A DNA stretch of 64,000 nt from Alitta virens (taxonomy: Eukaryota; Annelida; Polychaeta; Phyllodocida; Nereididae). This document shows positions 12,401 through 23,425 of the stretch, piece after piece; positions within the stretch are counted from its first letter, which is position 1, and every line of letters begins with the position of its first letter. The stretch is from positions 17,156,662 to 17,220,661 of the forward strand of contig OW028581.1 in NCBI GenBank assembly GCA_932294295.1. Direction: 5' to 3'. The position numbers were made by a program, and so were the translations under genes. A model generated the notes under the pieces. That model made no database searches. It was given only the letters and a program-made list of their open reading frames with translations, and was not told where the DNA came from.

Positions 12401-12928
12401 CACAAAAGATTAATTTATGAGTGATAAACTGTATTCAGACATATTTGATAACAATTTAACCTACATTTGTGCATTCAGATTGTGTGTGACCAGAGATACT
12501 TCAAACCATTTCTGCCAAATTCTGCGCAAGGCTATGGCCCTGGAGTCCACGTCAAGCGATATGGCCTCACTTGTTCCCAACAAAACGCCGTCTTGCTAAC
12601 GAGAGATGGATGTTTCAGAGTGATTTTCAACAAATCCCGCCCTGTTAAATTGAGTGCTTATCTGATTAAAATTCCTGGCATACGATCTGGAGATGTAGAA
12701 GTCGTGTCAGATAAGGAATCTAACCGGATCATGGTTAAAGGTAAATTGTGGGAAAAAGGAGAATATGGACTTGAAATCCGCGTAGAAAAAACACTCATCT
12801 GCCAGTTCATTGTGCAGTACGCCAACTCCAGTGAAACCCTTGAAAGCATCTACGGAGAAGTTTACGAAAAGAAGTCTGCAACATTTGTCCGTTACAACCA
12901 TAAGTCACCAATTGTGTTCACCTGGTAA
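1..12928 (+). CDS. KY/hillarin-like transglutaminase-like protein, paralogue A (5' partial, RING end decayed)
   Basis: Spliced gene entering from the left edge. Coding exons: <1-72, 860-945, 3777-3911, 4795-4920, 5452-5598, 10274-10477, 11408-11558, 12479-12924; phases (0,2,2,2,2,2,0) match the paralogues. Exon 4 carries the transglutaminase-like core (RWNAVHISGNWQLVDC), where the usual catalytic His before WN is Arg while the Asp is kept. Exon 5 encodes the KY/hillarin-type DDFYFIPEPEHLIYSHFPED segment. Exons 6-8 encode the beta-rich repeats (FFNFGMKF, VSFYFRAP, GEYGLEI). After exon 8 the gene looks broken: reading on reaches TAA at 12926-12928 (ending FTW), and splicing to the last RING exon at 13172 makes TGA at the junction. 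The N-terminus lies outside the window. Exons 5 and 8 are nearly identical to gene B over long stretches. Domain assignment is by motif recognition; enzymatic activity looks unlikely. Confidence 0.8.
571..740 (+). mobile_element. tRNA-derived SINE, copy 1
   Basis: The head has a pol III A box (TAGCTCAGTGG) and a B box-like GGTTAAATTCCC in a tRNA-like setting with CTTCCAA as the anticodon loop (tRNA-Gly-TCC-like). A shared body follows (TTGGATGGCTGTTTCATCC, then CATCAGGTGCAGAAATACAG) and a CCACC-rich tail. It lies in gene A intron 1. Four further copies share the same order of parts. Confidence 0.8.
1432..3140 (-). mobile_element. LINE (non-LTR retrotransposon) ORF2 fragment, in gene A intron 2
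   Basis: Read on the minus strand, 3140 down to about 2600 gives broken frames typical of the apurinic-type endonuclease domain (NTYQPTGRGGVATLWADHLD, then LPCLPICLLSPF). From 2049 to 1432 an open frame of 205 codons runs into the start of a reverse transcriptase (IRELNSNKAANKDGYRAEHLKL resembles the N-K-A-x-x-x-D-G-x-x-A-E-x-L-K motif). The catalytic YxDD region is missing and several frameshifts separate the pieces, so it is a dead fragment inserted antisense to the host gene. Confidence 0.75.
4245..4360 (+). repeat. Dispersed repeat, also present inverted at 41515-41640
   Basis: Segments containing CTAGACAAAGCTAGACAACT, GATGCTACCTGCCA and ACTCAAAGCC recur in reverse order and strand at about 41515-41640. 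Located in gene A intron 3. It is probably a MITE or SINE family, but no termini were resolved. Confidence 0.65.
5599..5650 (-). mobile_element. (CTTAT)n-tailed retroelement 3' end at gene A exon 5 donor
   Basis: On the minus strand a CCAATAAATCATG end is followed by CTTGTCTTATCTTATCTTAC, ending exactly at the exon 5 donor (AAAGA/GTAAGA). Similar ends (CCGACTGTAAATAAA plus CTTAT or ATTCT repeats) occur at 15919-15950, 21034-21080, 28076-28115 and 33337-33380, and on the + strand at 43795-43890. Confidence 0.6.
5958..6916 (+). mobile_element. Foldback-type DNA element, copy 1, with 6-bp target duplication
   Basis: The termini are inverted repeats: TATGGTGACCGAGGAGT on the left, and TATGGTGGCCGACGAGT on the reverse complement of the right end. 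Both arms consist of a short tandem repeat (CGACAGT/TTCGCACCA-type, ~23 bp on the right). ACATTG flanks both sides (5952-5957 and 6917-6922), and the empty site GTCACATTGACATATG is seen at 37460 in a relative of the host repeat. The centre holds a ~350-bp CCT/CTT tract. No coding capacity, so non-autonomous. Located in gene A intron 5. Confidence 0.85.
6241..6592 (+). repeat. Polypyrimidine tract (CCT/CTT)n
   Basis: About 350 bp of almost pure C/T on the + strand, mainly CCT and CTT triplets, inside foldback copy 1. Its apparent open frames (poly-Ser, poly-Leu, poly-Arg in reverse) are composition artefacts. Such mirror-like purine/pyrimidine tracts can form triplex DNA. Confidence 0.95.
7431..8625 (-). 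mobile_element. Foldback-type DNA element, copy 2, with 6-bp target duplication
   Basis: Same family as 5958-6916 in the opposite orientation: its left arm matches the right arm of copy 1 (including GCTACTAATCACC at the inner edge), and a purine tract (8218-8320) mirrors the pyrimidine tract. The ends are TATGGTGGCCGAGGAGT and its inverted form. CCTACA is duplicated at 7425-7430 and 8626-8631; the unoccupied site GCACCTACATGC is visible at 37538. Arms carry tandem units containing TTTCGCACCACGACAGT. Confidence 0.85.
9224..9263. repeat. Perfect 40-bp palindrome
   Basis: GAATATGGCAATTGATAATA is followed at once by its exact reverse complement. It lies where the gene A copy of the long-TIR element switches orientation relative to the 37-40 kb copy, which has only the left half (38605-38623). 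Confidence 0.9.
9741..10273. other. End of gene A intron 5, nothing recognised
   Basis: AT-rich sequence between the long-TIR element and exon 6. The first bases (GCTGCAGCGCGGCC) match the retroelement end at 33440-33470; the rest shows no feature. Confidence 0.5.
11146..11340 (+). mobile_element. tRNA-derived SINE, copy 2
   Basis: Same family as copy 1: A box TAGCTCAGTGG, B box GGTTCGATTCCC, body, and a (CCCA)n tail. It sits in gene A intron 6, about 70 bp before exon 7. Confidence 0.8.
12188..12382 (+). repeat. 24-bp minisatellite, 8 copies, in gene A intron 7
   Basis: The unit ACCAACCATATGCTCTTTGC plus TAAT is repeated eight times almost without change. Because 24 is a multiple of 3, it yields long spurious frames on both strands. 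Confidence 0.95.
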
Positions 12929-13171
12929 GAATACTTGTATTCTCTTTCGTTTGATTTCAAAGCAAGGGGAGTTGGGTAAGACGGCTTTACGTCCCATATT
13001 TTTGCACAAGATACGGTTGATCAAGACAGGCATGTGCTAAGGCAATGAGGCGCACCTGCCAACATGGGCTGCATTCAAACCCTGGACCCAGTAGTTGGCC
13101 TCTACGACAAATTTTACTGAAGATCATAATTAATATTGCATATCTTCATAATCATATTTTTTCATTCACAG

Positions 13172-13321
13172 ATTCGCAAAAAAACTATGGAAAAGATGTG
13201 TACGATTTGTGCATTCATTTTTTGTGACAAGTGCATAGAAGAAGCATCAGAGGATATGCACAAATGCCCACCATGCAGGAAAAAGCTTGGCTTTAAAGAT
13301 ATTCATCCTATTTGTGTCTAA
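13172..13321 (+). pseudogene. Orphan last exon of gene A: degenerate second half of a RING finger
   Basis: An acceptor (TTCATTCACAG) precedes a 150-nt open frame ending in TAA at 13319-13321, the same length and position as the final RING exon of genes B and D. It keeps CTIC, CDKC and CPPC, but the C-G-H-I-F-C core is C-A-F-I-F-C, so the RING histidine is lost. The preceding exon with the first C-x2-C pair is not recognisable between 12925 and 13171; a short GTCCCATAT match near 12992 could be its mutated remnant. The RING of gene A therefore cannot bind two zincs normally. It may still be transcribed as 3' UTR. An AATAAA lies at 13476-13481. Confidence 0.65.
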
Positions 13322-13475
13322 CTGAACAGTGGAGTAGCAATTTAAAAGCATCAGACTATTATAATTCTTACATGTATTGATATAATGGGTATGGTGGACC
13401 ATAGATTTTCCGAAGATATTGCTGTAATTGTTGTTAAATTTTCCTTCAAAAATTATGCCATTACGATCGAAAATT

Positions 13476-13481
13476 AATAAA
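13476..13481 (+). terminator. Candidate polyadenylation signal of gene A
   Basis: AATAAA lies about 155 nt after the stop codon of the gene A RING-remnant exon, in AT-rich sequence. It is placed by position only; no cleavage site can be seen. Confidence 0.4.
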
Positions 13482-14204
13482 ATTCAATGTTAATATATTA
13501 TTGCAATTGTGTTTTTCCTAATTCAGTACTTCCAGGTTGATTTGACTCACATCAAGAAACAGTTATAACTGATATAGTATTTGCTCTAGTTCAGACGAAA
13601 AAATGCATAATTTATTATATAAGTCCAATTTTATTCAAATTGAAAACTGATAAAAACAACCCACAGTTCAGTAATCTATTTGCTCTTCTGAATTCGAATA
13701 TTAAGGTTTCTCTATAAGTGATTAGTCCTTTAAACTGTGTGTCGTCACCTATAAACCAAGTGACCTAATTATGAACATTCTTTGCCAGTTTACCTAATTA
13801 AACAAAAGTATCGGTTAAGCTATGTAGCCGGTAGGCTGTGTATTGACTTAGGAAATCTTATGTTAAAAATACAAGAGAAATGGATTAATATTATTTGAGT
13901 TTAGGCCATTTTTCTGAATTGCCTGCTTGTCAGAACAAGAATTGGGTAAATTAAGCACATGACCATCTAATTATTCTTTAATTTCATTGTTAGACCTTTA
14001 TTACCATAAGCCAGCTACAAGAGAAATTGATTTATTTACTTTAGATGAGTAAACAAGCAGAACGTGTACATAATTAGATCGCTGGGCTGTGAGGTGACAA
14101 CTCGCGGTGTTTACATCGTAATTTTATCTCAAGAAGAGTCAAAAACTTGATAAGGATGCTTATTTCGGAAATGGCCATGAAAACCATCCCATTTTATTCT
14201 CTGG

Positions 14205-14314
14205 CAGTTCCTGCGTGCAGTTCCTGCGTGCAGTTCCTGCGTGCAGTTCCTGCGTGCAGTTCCTGCGTGCAGTTCCTGCGTGCAGTTCCTGCGTGCAGTT
14301 CCTGCGTGCAGTTC
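14205..14314 (+). repeat. 13-bp minisatellite, 8 copies
   Basis: CAGTTCCTGCGTG is repeated eight times without error, then degenerates to CAGTTCCAGTGG. Located between genes A and B, just upstream of SINE copy 3. Confidence 0.95.
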
Positions 14315-14400
14315 CAGTGGGAAGTGTGTGACAAGGACAGTGCGCCACCAATAGAGATGATCAAATATTCTATTCACCATGCCATGTTCAAGATAGTCTG

Positions 14401-14570
14401 GGTGGGGGCCTAGCTCAGTGGTAGCACGCTGGGCTTCCAACCACTGGGTCCCGGGTTCAATTCCTGGATGGCTGTTTTATCCCTCATCTCATTGCCCTGG
14501 TCCCTTCCTGTCCTAATTAACCCATCAGGTGCAGAAATACAGGACACAAAGCCATAATCCACCGACCACC
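14401..14570 (+). mobile_element. tRNA-derived SINE, copy 3
   Basis: A box TAGCTCAGTGG and B box GGGTTCAATTCC are intact. The GTCGAGCC segment after the B box is deleted. Its CCACC tail has expanded into the long minisatellite that follows. Located between genes A and B. Confidence 0.8.
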
Positions 14571-14736
14571 ACCGACCACCACCACCCACCACCACCACCC
14601 ACCACCCACCACCCACCACCCACCACCCACCACCCACCACCCACCACCCACCACCACCCACCACCCACCACCACCCACCACCCACCACCACCCACCACCC
14701 ACCACCACCCACCACCCACCACCACCCACCACCCAC
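14561..14736 (+). repeat. CCACCA/CCACCCA minisatellite grown from a SINE tail
   Basis: About 175 bp of CCACCA and CCACCCA units on the C-rich strand, continuous with the tail of SINE copy 3. The apparent Pro/Thr/His and Gly/Trp frames are artefacts. Confidence 0.95.
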
Positions 14737-15363
14737 ACGATAGAGCTGGTCTGAAGCTTAGTCAGCCTATGATTATGAAAAAGGGCCAAAAGGCAGATAT
14801 GATACACAATTCACACTATCAAAAAGTATAAGAACTTTCAAAAACCAAATTTTCAGTTTTGCTCTCTGAGACAAATGGGTTTGTAGTGGTTTACTTTGAT
14901 ATCAATGTTATTGAAGAAACTGTAGGGTTTCTTCTTATAGTTTGAAGTTACTGAATGCACATTCGGTTGTTTGCAGCTTTTTTAATAGTTAAAACTGTCA
15001 AGATTCACACGTTCTCCTAAACTGAGATTTGGCACTTCATACAGTTTGAGATTGATGGCAGAGAAGGTGTCACAACTTAAACTGGCAGATATCTGACTGG
15101 AACTGTGAAATTGTCACAGGTACTACTTTATACTCTTCTACATTTTCATGATTTGTAAGTGTGTCAAAGAATGATGTTTCTCATGCATGACATTATAGCA
15201 GTTTTGTCTCATAGATGAATGGATTATAATTGACTTTCAACTATTATCAAGTATGTAACTGTTACCATACTTTACTTTATGTTGGAAATTATTCTCAAAT
15301 ATGGTTATTATTTTATGCATTTTACAATACCATAATATTTCTATATTTTTACTTTCTTCCTAC

Positions 15364-15402
15364 AGCTATTGATGCCATTGCTATAGATCAGCATTTGCAA
15401 AG
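15364..15402 (+). other. Likely 5'UTR exon edge upstream of gene B ATG
   Basis: A pyrimidine tract ending TTCTTCCTACAG lies 37 nt before the start codon. Similar acceptor-like sites precede the ATGs of gene C (AG at 31934-31935), gene D (44304-44305) and gene E (54828-54829). This suggests that all paralogues have a non-coding first exon and that promoters lie further upstream; I could not locate them. Confidence 0.45.
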
Positions 15403-18400
15403 ATGACATCACTGCGGAATTTCACACCACAAAATGAACTTGTGTCCGATACTCTTCCATCAAAGCTTCCTCCGGATTTCGTGAAACATGAGATCTACAC
15501 TGACAAAAGCTTCTTTGAAACAGAGGATGATCATGCCGATGCTGTAAGTTATAATAAAATTAATATTTTTTGTTTATAATAATTTAAATTTAACCATTAG
15601 TTGTCTGTGTACATGGAATCTAAGAAATGCAAAAGTATAAATATGAAAAAAGTACACATAGCCTCAGGACATTTATTTTGTAAGCTCTTGCCTTGGTGAG
15701 ATTTTCTAATTAGAAGTCTCCATTGAAGTTATAATCTAATTGCATCATCGATATAATTGGCTCATGTAAATATATGTTAATTGTGTCTGTAACATTTGTA
15801 AAATCAGGTTGATTATAGTGCAATGAAAACTGCGTGGATTTTTAGGAAGGTTCAAACGTTGTGAATACAAACCATGACAGAGTAAATAGAATTCCTAAGG
15901 AAAAGGATTATCACAACATAAGATAAGATAAAGTTTATTTACAGTCGGACAGGAATAAAACATTAAACATAAGTTAAAACTTTTTGCCGACATGAAATGA
16001 GAAAATGAAAAGTACAATGAGGAGTGAGATGACGAAAACAATAAATAGCATAAAGTTGAATTAGAACCAGTGATAGAGCTTATGAAACCATCATTACATA
16101 GGCATAAAAGGACAGAGTGTAAAAAATTCATATACAAAAATCATTATCTTAAAGATACGTGGCACCACATTTTGTATAAAATACATGATCCACTAGAAAA
16201 TCTTGGAGACCAGCTTTCTAAATTATCTTTAAAACCATTAAAATCATTGTTACATACAAGCTTTTCACAGACAATGGCAGTTGTATTGGTTCCAAATGTG
16301 GCCTTGGTATTTTAAGGAATGAAGCTTTACATAACTCAAGTTTCTTCTTTTATGTACAAGATCGATAAATTAATTTGACCAGATTCAATAACATGTATGT
16401 TTTTAAGAATATCAAGTATCTATAGATATGCAATTAGAGATATCGATTCTTTTCATTTACCATTTATGCGATTAACAACCACACAAAAAACATTGAAATA
16501 TATGGGACCCAAATTACGGAACACTTTTAGTAAAAAGTTTAAATCGGAAAATACCATACATTCTTTTTAAAGGGAAATTAAAAGGTTTTTGCTGCACAAT
16601 GAAAGTCCACCGTTGTTATAAAAAATCATTTAATTGAGGTTGATTATAAATTCCAATTCTTAAAACTTCAGTTTATCATTGACTAACCTTCAACCCATTC
16701 CCATGACTTATGTACAGCACATCTTGAGAGATTTATGCACTTTGCTTTGTAAACTTAAGTTTGTGTACTTGCGAGGCACAATACACCACTGGCGTCCAGC
16801 CTGCTATCTCGTTTGTAACTATATTTTACAATTAATAAACTGAAACTGAACCTAAACTGAACCCAAATCCATACATTTGTGTTTTATAACATGGTTTATA
16901 GAGAGTATGTTTGTCTCTAAGGCTATGAGTCACTTCATGAAATTTGTAAAAACAGGAGTCTATTGGAGGATGCAGGAATTTATACTAAAGAGAATTTGCC
17001 TGAAGTGATTTTATACTGGAGAATACATCATCATTAAGAAAAGCACTATTTCTGGAAATTAGGAGTTTTTCGAACTAAGGCCTATTGCACATTACCAAAT
17101 AGCAGCTGAGTTGTAATATTATATCCAAGACATGGCTTTGGAATGAAACACGGTGCTGTAACTGCTGTTTATTGAATATTTTATTTATTTATTTTATATT
17201 TACATAAATGTAATGTACCTCTAGTACATTTTAAAACTTTTACATGAGATGCACTGTAAAAAGTTTCTGTAGTGGTCTTGCAATGTAAACAAAGTTTTTT
17301 TTTTTTTTACGGTAATATACACTCACGACAGTGAATTTCGCCACGACAGTGAATTTCGCCATCCCCCTAAAACTACAATAAACACCTTTCAGATGGCTGC
17401 CGCAGTGTCAGAACACTGTCAATGATCTATAAAATTAGTTTTGTAACAAATCAAGTGTATAATTATGTTTTCGAATCTCGCTGTTGTGGCGCAATTCGTC
17501 GACGAGTGTACTGTTATTTTGGTTTGCGGTAGCTACCTTAACTTTTTTTGCTACTAATGCTATATAATTTACAGCTGAGGTAAAGAAAATGGCAGTCTAC
17601 TGTAAAGTATTCTGTATATATTGCGTAGAAATAGACCAAATCTACCATACAGTGTGTTAGCGCGTATTTTGCAGGAAAATACCCTTTAAAACTACTCTTC
17701 ACTCTTCACCCTGATACCGTAGCATTTATGATAAGATGTATACAGCAGCAAAGTAGGGGTGAGGGCCTAGCTCAGTGGTAGCGCGCCGGGCTTCCAACCA
17801 CTGGGTCCCGGATTCAATTCCCGGTCGAGCCTATGTTGGATGGCTGTTTCATCCTTCGTCTCACTGCCATGGTCCCTACCTGTCCTTATTAACCCAGCAG
17901 GTGCAGAAATACAGAACGTAAAGCCTTAATCCACCACCACATAAAGTAAATTTTAACTATGGTAACATTTGCTGTTGATTGCCCAACATTGGCTTATTGT
18001 ATCAAAGTACATTAATATTTACGGTAAAGTGCCGTAAGACTTCATGGTAAGCAATCATCACAACTTACCAGATGCATGTGCTGTAAATTTTACGCCAAAC
18101 ATCTGTTTGTTCTACTTTTAAGAGAGACCAACATATAACCCTAACTTTAGCAGGAAGATACCGTTTATCCCTTTTCAGGTGGACCCATCGAAATACAAAA
18201 ACTTTTGTGACGTCACAAAGGACCTTTTCTATGACAAATACTTCAGCAGACTGGCCAGAGCAAGGTTAGTGGCCACAAATATTCCACTAATCGGATGTTT
18301 GCTTAATTTCAGATAGATTAACTCACCTGGTAGTAGTCCAAATTGCTTCACTGCTTTTTCATAGCTTTATTTTTCTCTATTCAAACTGACATAATTGATA

Positions 18401-21400
18401 GTGAACACTATGGTGTGTCAGGTAGTTTATTTAATTTGAATTAAGCAGCCCACTGACGTTTCACCTACTGTCTATACAAATGAGTTATTGGCACAAAGAG
18501 CAGGTGCTATTCTTGACTTTATGAACTGTAAAAATTATCCAATTTCCTCCATAATTTGCAATTATCTCTGTACATATTAAATTAAATACTGTATTATTCA
18601 AACATTACAATGCCATGTAGATTATGTTTTATCTGTGAGGTCACTGTGAGACCACTGTGTGGGTACACTTTGAGCTCACAGTAGTCTCAATATGTGACCT
18701 CACTGTGACTTCCTGTGACATCACTGTGACTTCCTGTTACCTCACTGTGACTTCCAGTGACCTCACTGTGACTTCCTGTGACCTCACTGCAGGTTTGGGG
18801 TCAAGTACTGTGATTGGAATCAGTACTTGGACTTAATTACCAAGTACTCAGTACTTGTACTTGGACTCGAAGCTGTTCAAAATGTAGTACTTGTACTTGG
18901 ACTTGTACTTGAAGCCAAAGTACTTGCAAGTACCTTACAAGTACTTCAAGTACCTATTATTTTAAGAGGCAGATTAAGGCAGGTTATTAATAAATATTGC
19001 AAAATAGATAATCTATTATGAATATAATTCTGTATTTTGTGCACAAGTGACATGAATCTCATGACTAACATTACTAGTTTGACTAAATAGCAATTAGGTT
19101 TCAACAGACTGAGTAGTAACTTGAGATCAGGTAATTGTTAAGTAGTTCACTGATTGCAATCAATATTACACACTCTTGGGTGGAGGCAGGCTTTGATACA
19201 AAATCAAATATCATATAGATTATAGATCTATTGTATATTACATACAGAAGTATTAATTTACACAAATAATTTCTAAAATGGCAAGTTTGCCTTTAAATCA
19301 TACCGGTTTAATAATTATTTAAATTGTACATACTGATTGTGTGAAAATCAAATGCTTGCAAATAATTTATGAATTTCAACTTTTTGTTTAAGTAACATAT
19401 GGGATTATATCTTGTATATTGTATCAAGTTAACCATTGTCCTAATCATCACCTGTTAGAAATAATGGGGATTCCCCAGTTTAATTTCATCTTCATATTAG
19501 TTACACTCTTGACTTGCAAATATTGATAGCTTTATATAATAATGTAAAGCCAACAGTCTGCATAAAAATCTATGCCATAAAATGTGTCCAAATTACTGAC
19601 TCTCATGAAAGACTTTTTGAAATTAGCACCCTCAGCGAAAATATCATACATATTTTTAGTCACTTTGTGCCCAAATACTGATCATTAGAATGCCACAGAA
19701 CTTATATTATGTTTGTTGATTTGACAAAAAAATCGAACTTTATAAATATATATATACATTGTATATTGTGTATGTGTGTGTGTGCGGTAGTGATCTGATC
19801 ATAGAGGTTTTTAATGTTCAGCATGTACTGGGCTAAGGGAGACTGGGGTTTACATCACACAAAATCCCTCATTGTGTTGTACTTGACCCCAAGCCTGCCT
19901 CACTGTGAGCTCAAGTTATTCACTGGGATAGCCTTGCATACTTGATGCATTATTGAAAAACAACACATGCATTCACAATTTACACAAATAAATTTCAATA
20001 TTATTACACAAATAGGGGAGTAGTGCCACTAGCTGATGGCTACCGGAGAGAACTATAGTTGTCAATATAAATGTGATATCATGTCATTTCATTTATTCGA
20101 ACCCTTTTTTTTTCAGGGTGGCATTTCGATGGCTCATCCGATACCATTCCCGCCGCTTTTTGTATGGTCTTAAGGATGTCCCTGAAACCTTAGAGAGATT
20201 CTCGAATGGAGAAGGGAGCATAGCTGAAGCGTATGCTATGTTGGCAAGGTGAAAGAGAGATTCTCGAATGGGGAAGGGAGCATAGCTGAAGCGTATGCTA
20301 TGTTGGCAAGGTGAAAGAGAGATTCTCGAATGGGGAAGGGAGCATAGCTGAAGCGTATGCTATGTTGGCAAGGTGAAAGAGAGATTCTCCAATGGGGAAG
20401 GGAGCATAGCTGAAGCGTATGCTATGTTGGCAAGGTGAAAGAGAGATTCTCCAATGGGGAAGGGAGCATAGCTGAAGCGTATGCTATGTTGGCAAGGTGA
20501 AAGAGAGATTCTCCAATGGGGAAGGGAGCATAGCTGAAGCGTATGCTATGTTAGCAAGGTGAAAGAGAGATTCTCGAATGGGGAAGGGAGCATAGCTGAA
20601 GCGTATGCTATGTTGGCAAGGTGAAAGAGAGATTCTCGAATGGGGAAGGGAGCATAGCTGAAGCGTATGCTATGTTGGCAAGGTGAAAGAGAGATTCTCG
20701 AATGGGGAAGGGAGCATAGCTGAAGCATATGCTATGTTGGCAAGGTGAAAGCTATTATATAAATGTCACAGTTAGTTCTTCTTGTTTTTAATCAATGACA
20801 TTAACAAATGATTGAATTTCGTATGAATTTTAGCCTGGTTTATTGATCTTAGAATGTCATTTTTGTAAGTTAAGCCCACAGCTAATGAAATTGCTTTTGA
20901 TAATTGCATTACAGTAGGATCCATATTAATATGTCCATAATAATATGTTACAATTGTATTCTGGTCATAGTATATCACAAAAAGCTTAGAGCAGCACAAA
21001 AAAAATCCAGAAATCTTACCTATATGTGTTTCATAAGATAAGATAAGATAAGATATGACTTTATTTACAGTCGGTGCCAAGATAAAATTCCAAATTGTAT
21101 TGACGTCGGCACGATGTCGGCGATGTCAAAACGATGTTGTTCCAATGGCGGCTGATATAGAAATGACGCTGGCCCAATTTGGAATGCTAGCAGGGTGGTG
21201 ATAAAAAAATGAAGAACACAAGTTGCAAAAGCTTCTAACTGACAGATAAAAAAACAAACCATTTTTTTTATTTAGAAATTATAATGTAAGATAGCATTAC
21301 ATCTGAGAAATATTGACCTATTGACACATACACCAATTAATTTCAAGTTTTCCAATATTTCAAATGATGATAATTTGCTTTCTCGTCAAATTCAATGTTC

Positions 21401-23377
21401 ATTTACCACTGGTGGTTACAGAGAAGTAGCAGAAACTACAATGGCAAGCTTCGAGTTTTGCTGCACAGAAGTGTTTTTATTAGCTAGAAAGTTTGGGGTT
21501 TGACTTTTTGATAACATTTGTGTCCATTTTGTGCTGCTCTGTGCCATTTACGCCAAAAAAAAACTAAAAAAGTTGAAATTTATTTTGAATCCTACTATAC
21601 TGACATTTTCTGTTGACCTAGGTGTGCTTCACTCGATTGTGCTATTGTTAATGGATGGAGGGAAAACATCATAGGTGAACCCAGTGACTTTTGGAATGCG
21701 GTACATATCGATGGAAATTGGCAGTTTGTAGACTGCAGATATGCTTGCTGGTGAGTGAATATATATATATATATATATATATAACACAGCTCGTACAAAA
21801 TGTATCTGATGTTAATTTAGCTAGTTTGTTAATTAGCTATATGTAGGGGAGAGAGGGCAATTACAAAAATGCCAATATTCTTATGTAAGGCAGTAAGGTC
21901 TTTGTATTCTTTCAATGCCACTGGTCTGACGCTTAGCAGCCAGAGGTACATGTAATAATGAGATGGTAAGGCTTGAAGTTTACACTGTTTTACCCGGGTT
22001 CGATTTCAACTCCTCTTGAAAGAATTTTTTTTTTAAATCAATTGATAACATCATAACTCATGCTAAAAAATAGGTTGCTCTTCCTTTTACTTCATGCCGT
22101 TTGCATACACAGCACAGCAAACATTAAAGAGATCCACTGCACCACTACAACGAGGCTGAAGACCAAGTTGAACATAACATTTGAGAGTGTGTATATCTCA
22201 TGTCTCACAATGTGGGTGGGTTAAGGCTTTACATATGTATGTCCTGTATGTCTGCACCTGATGGGCAGGGACCATGGCAATGAGATGAAGGTTGAAACAG
22301 CCATCCAACTTAGGCTCGACCAGGAATTGAACCCGGGACCCACTGGTTGGAAGCCCAGTGCTCTACCGCTGAGCTAGGCTCTCACCCTCTGTCTCACAAT
22401 GTAAACATTGTGTAATTGTACAGTTACATCTGTGGGTGGGCAGTTGGTCAATGTCAGGAATCATGTTTCAATGTGGGTGATTGAGGAACTGAAAAATAAA
22501 CTCCAAAAATATTTGCGTCTATCTAAGATATTACTCAGACGCGAGACATGTGGAGGAGTAAAACTAACCTAATATTGTATCACTCCTCTTTTGGTAGGCA
22601 ACAGAAAGATAACCCATTAAAATATGACGACTTTTACTTCATTCCTGAACCCGAGCATCTCATCTACTCCCATTTTCCTGAAGATCCAGCCTGGCAGCTA
22701 TGCAGGACACCTCACAGCAAGGAAGAGTAAGTTATCACAAATAAGTTGATACTCATTGCGTTCTGTTTGGCTAGATTTCTTAGTATTTTTTAATCTTAAT
22801 TTATGAAAGAGTGAGGTATAAAACGTTTTGAATATCTTGTATGTTTTGTGACCAGATTTTGTTATTTTGATTAAATTAACTGTAATATTCCAGAAACCCA
22901 TTTTACTGAATACAATTATTCTCATAAAATTTGACAAATTCACACACACCAAGTGGTAGCAGCTGCAAAAAGCATCTTATTTCCACTGGCCAATAAATTT
23001 AACTGAATTAAATGGAATGCAATTGTTAACAGTTACAGTAATGTTTTAAGGAAAACAATTAGGATATTGGTAGAGGACAATGTTATACATTCCAGATTTA
23101 ACGACTTTCCACGAGTCCAGCCCTTCTTTTTCAACTTCGGCTTGGAGTTCCTCCAACAGAACCAAAGGAAAATGTTCACTCAGCAGGGCAAACTAGTCCT
23201 CACCCTAGGGATAACACGCCCAGTCTTTGTGAACTATAACATCCAGTACAAGTGTAGGGATGATGAGGATGAATGGTATGACGGTTTTGACGAATGGTCG
23301 CTTAATAGGTAAGTATGAGATGGTATATAACATTACATGACATGACACACATTTAGTTGTCATATATATATATATAT

Positions 23378-23425
<48 letters not shown>

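Larger units (their letters stand above)
13482..15363. other. A-B spacer: repeats, no gene seen
   Basis: It holds the 13-bp minisatellite, SINE copy 3 and its CCACC expansion. The rest is AT-rich unique-looking sequence with no frame over about 60 codons outside the repeats. The promoter or non-coding first exon of gene B should lie in its right part but was not identified. Confidence 0.6.

Noticed and set aside
12164..12413. Repeat proteins such as NHMLFAN or KSIWLVLA repeats
   Set aside because: A 24-bp minisatellite (multiple of 3) inside an intron; no splice or start context.
14410..14831. Frames rich in Gly/Trp/Val or Pro/Thr/His
   Set aside because: They arise from the CCACCA/CCACCCA minisatellite behind a SINE.
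19980..20116. Continuation of the hAT element to exon 3 of gene B
   Set aside because: The exact 8-bp duplication fixes the right end at 19897; the following sequence is ordinary intron.
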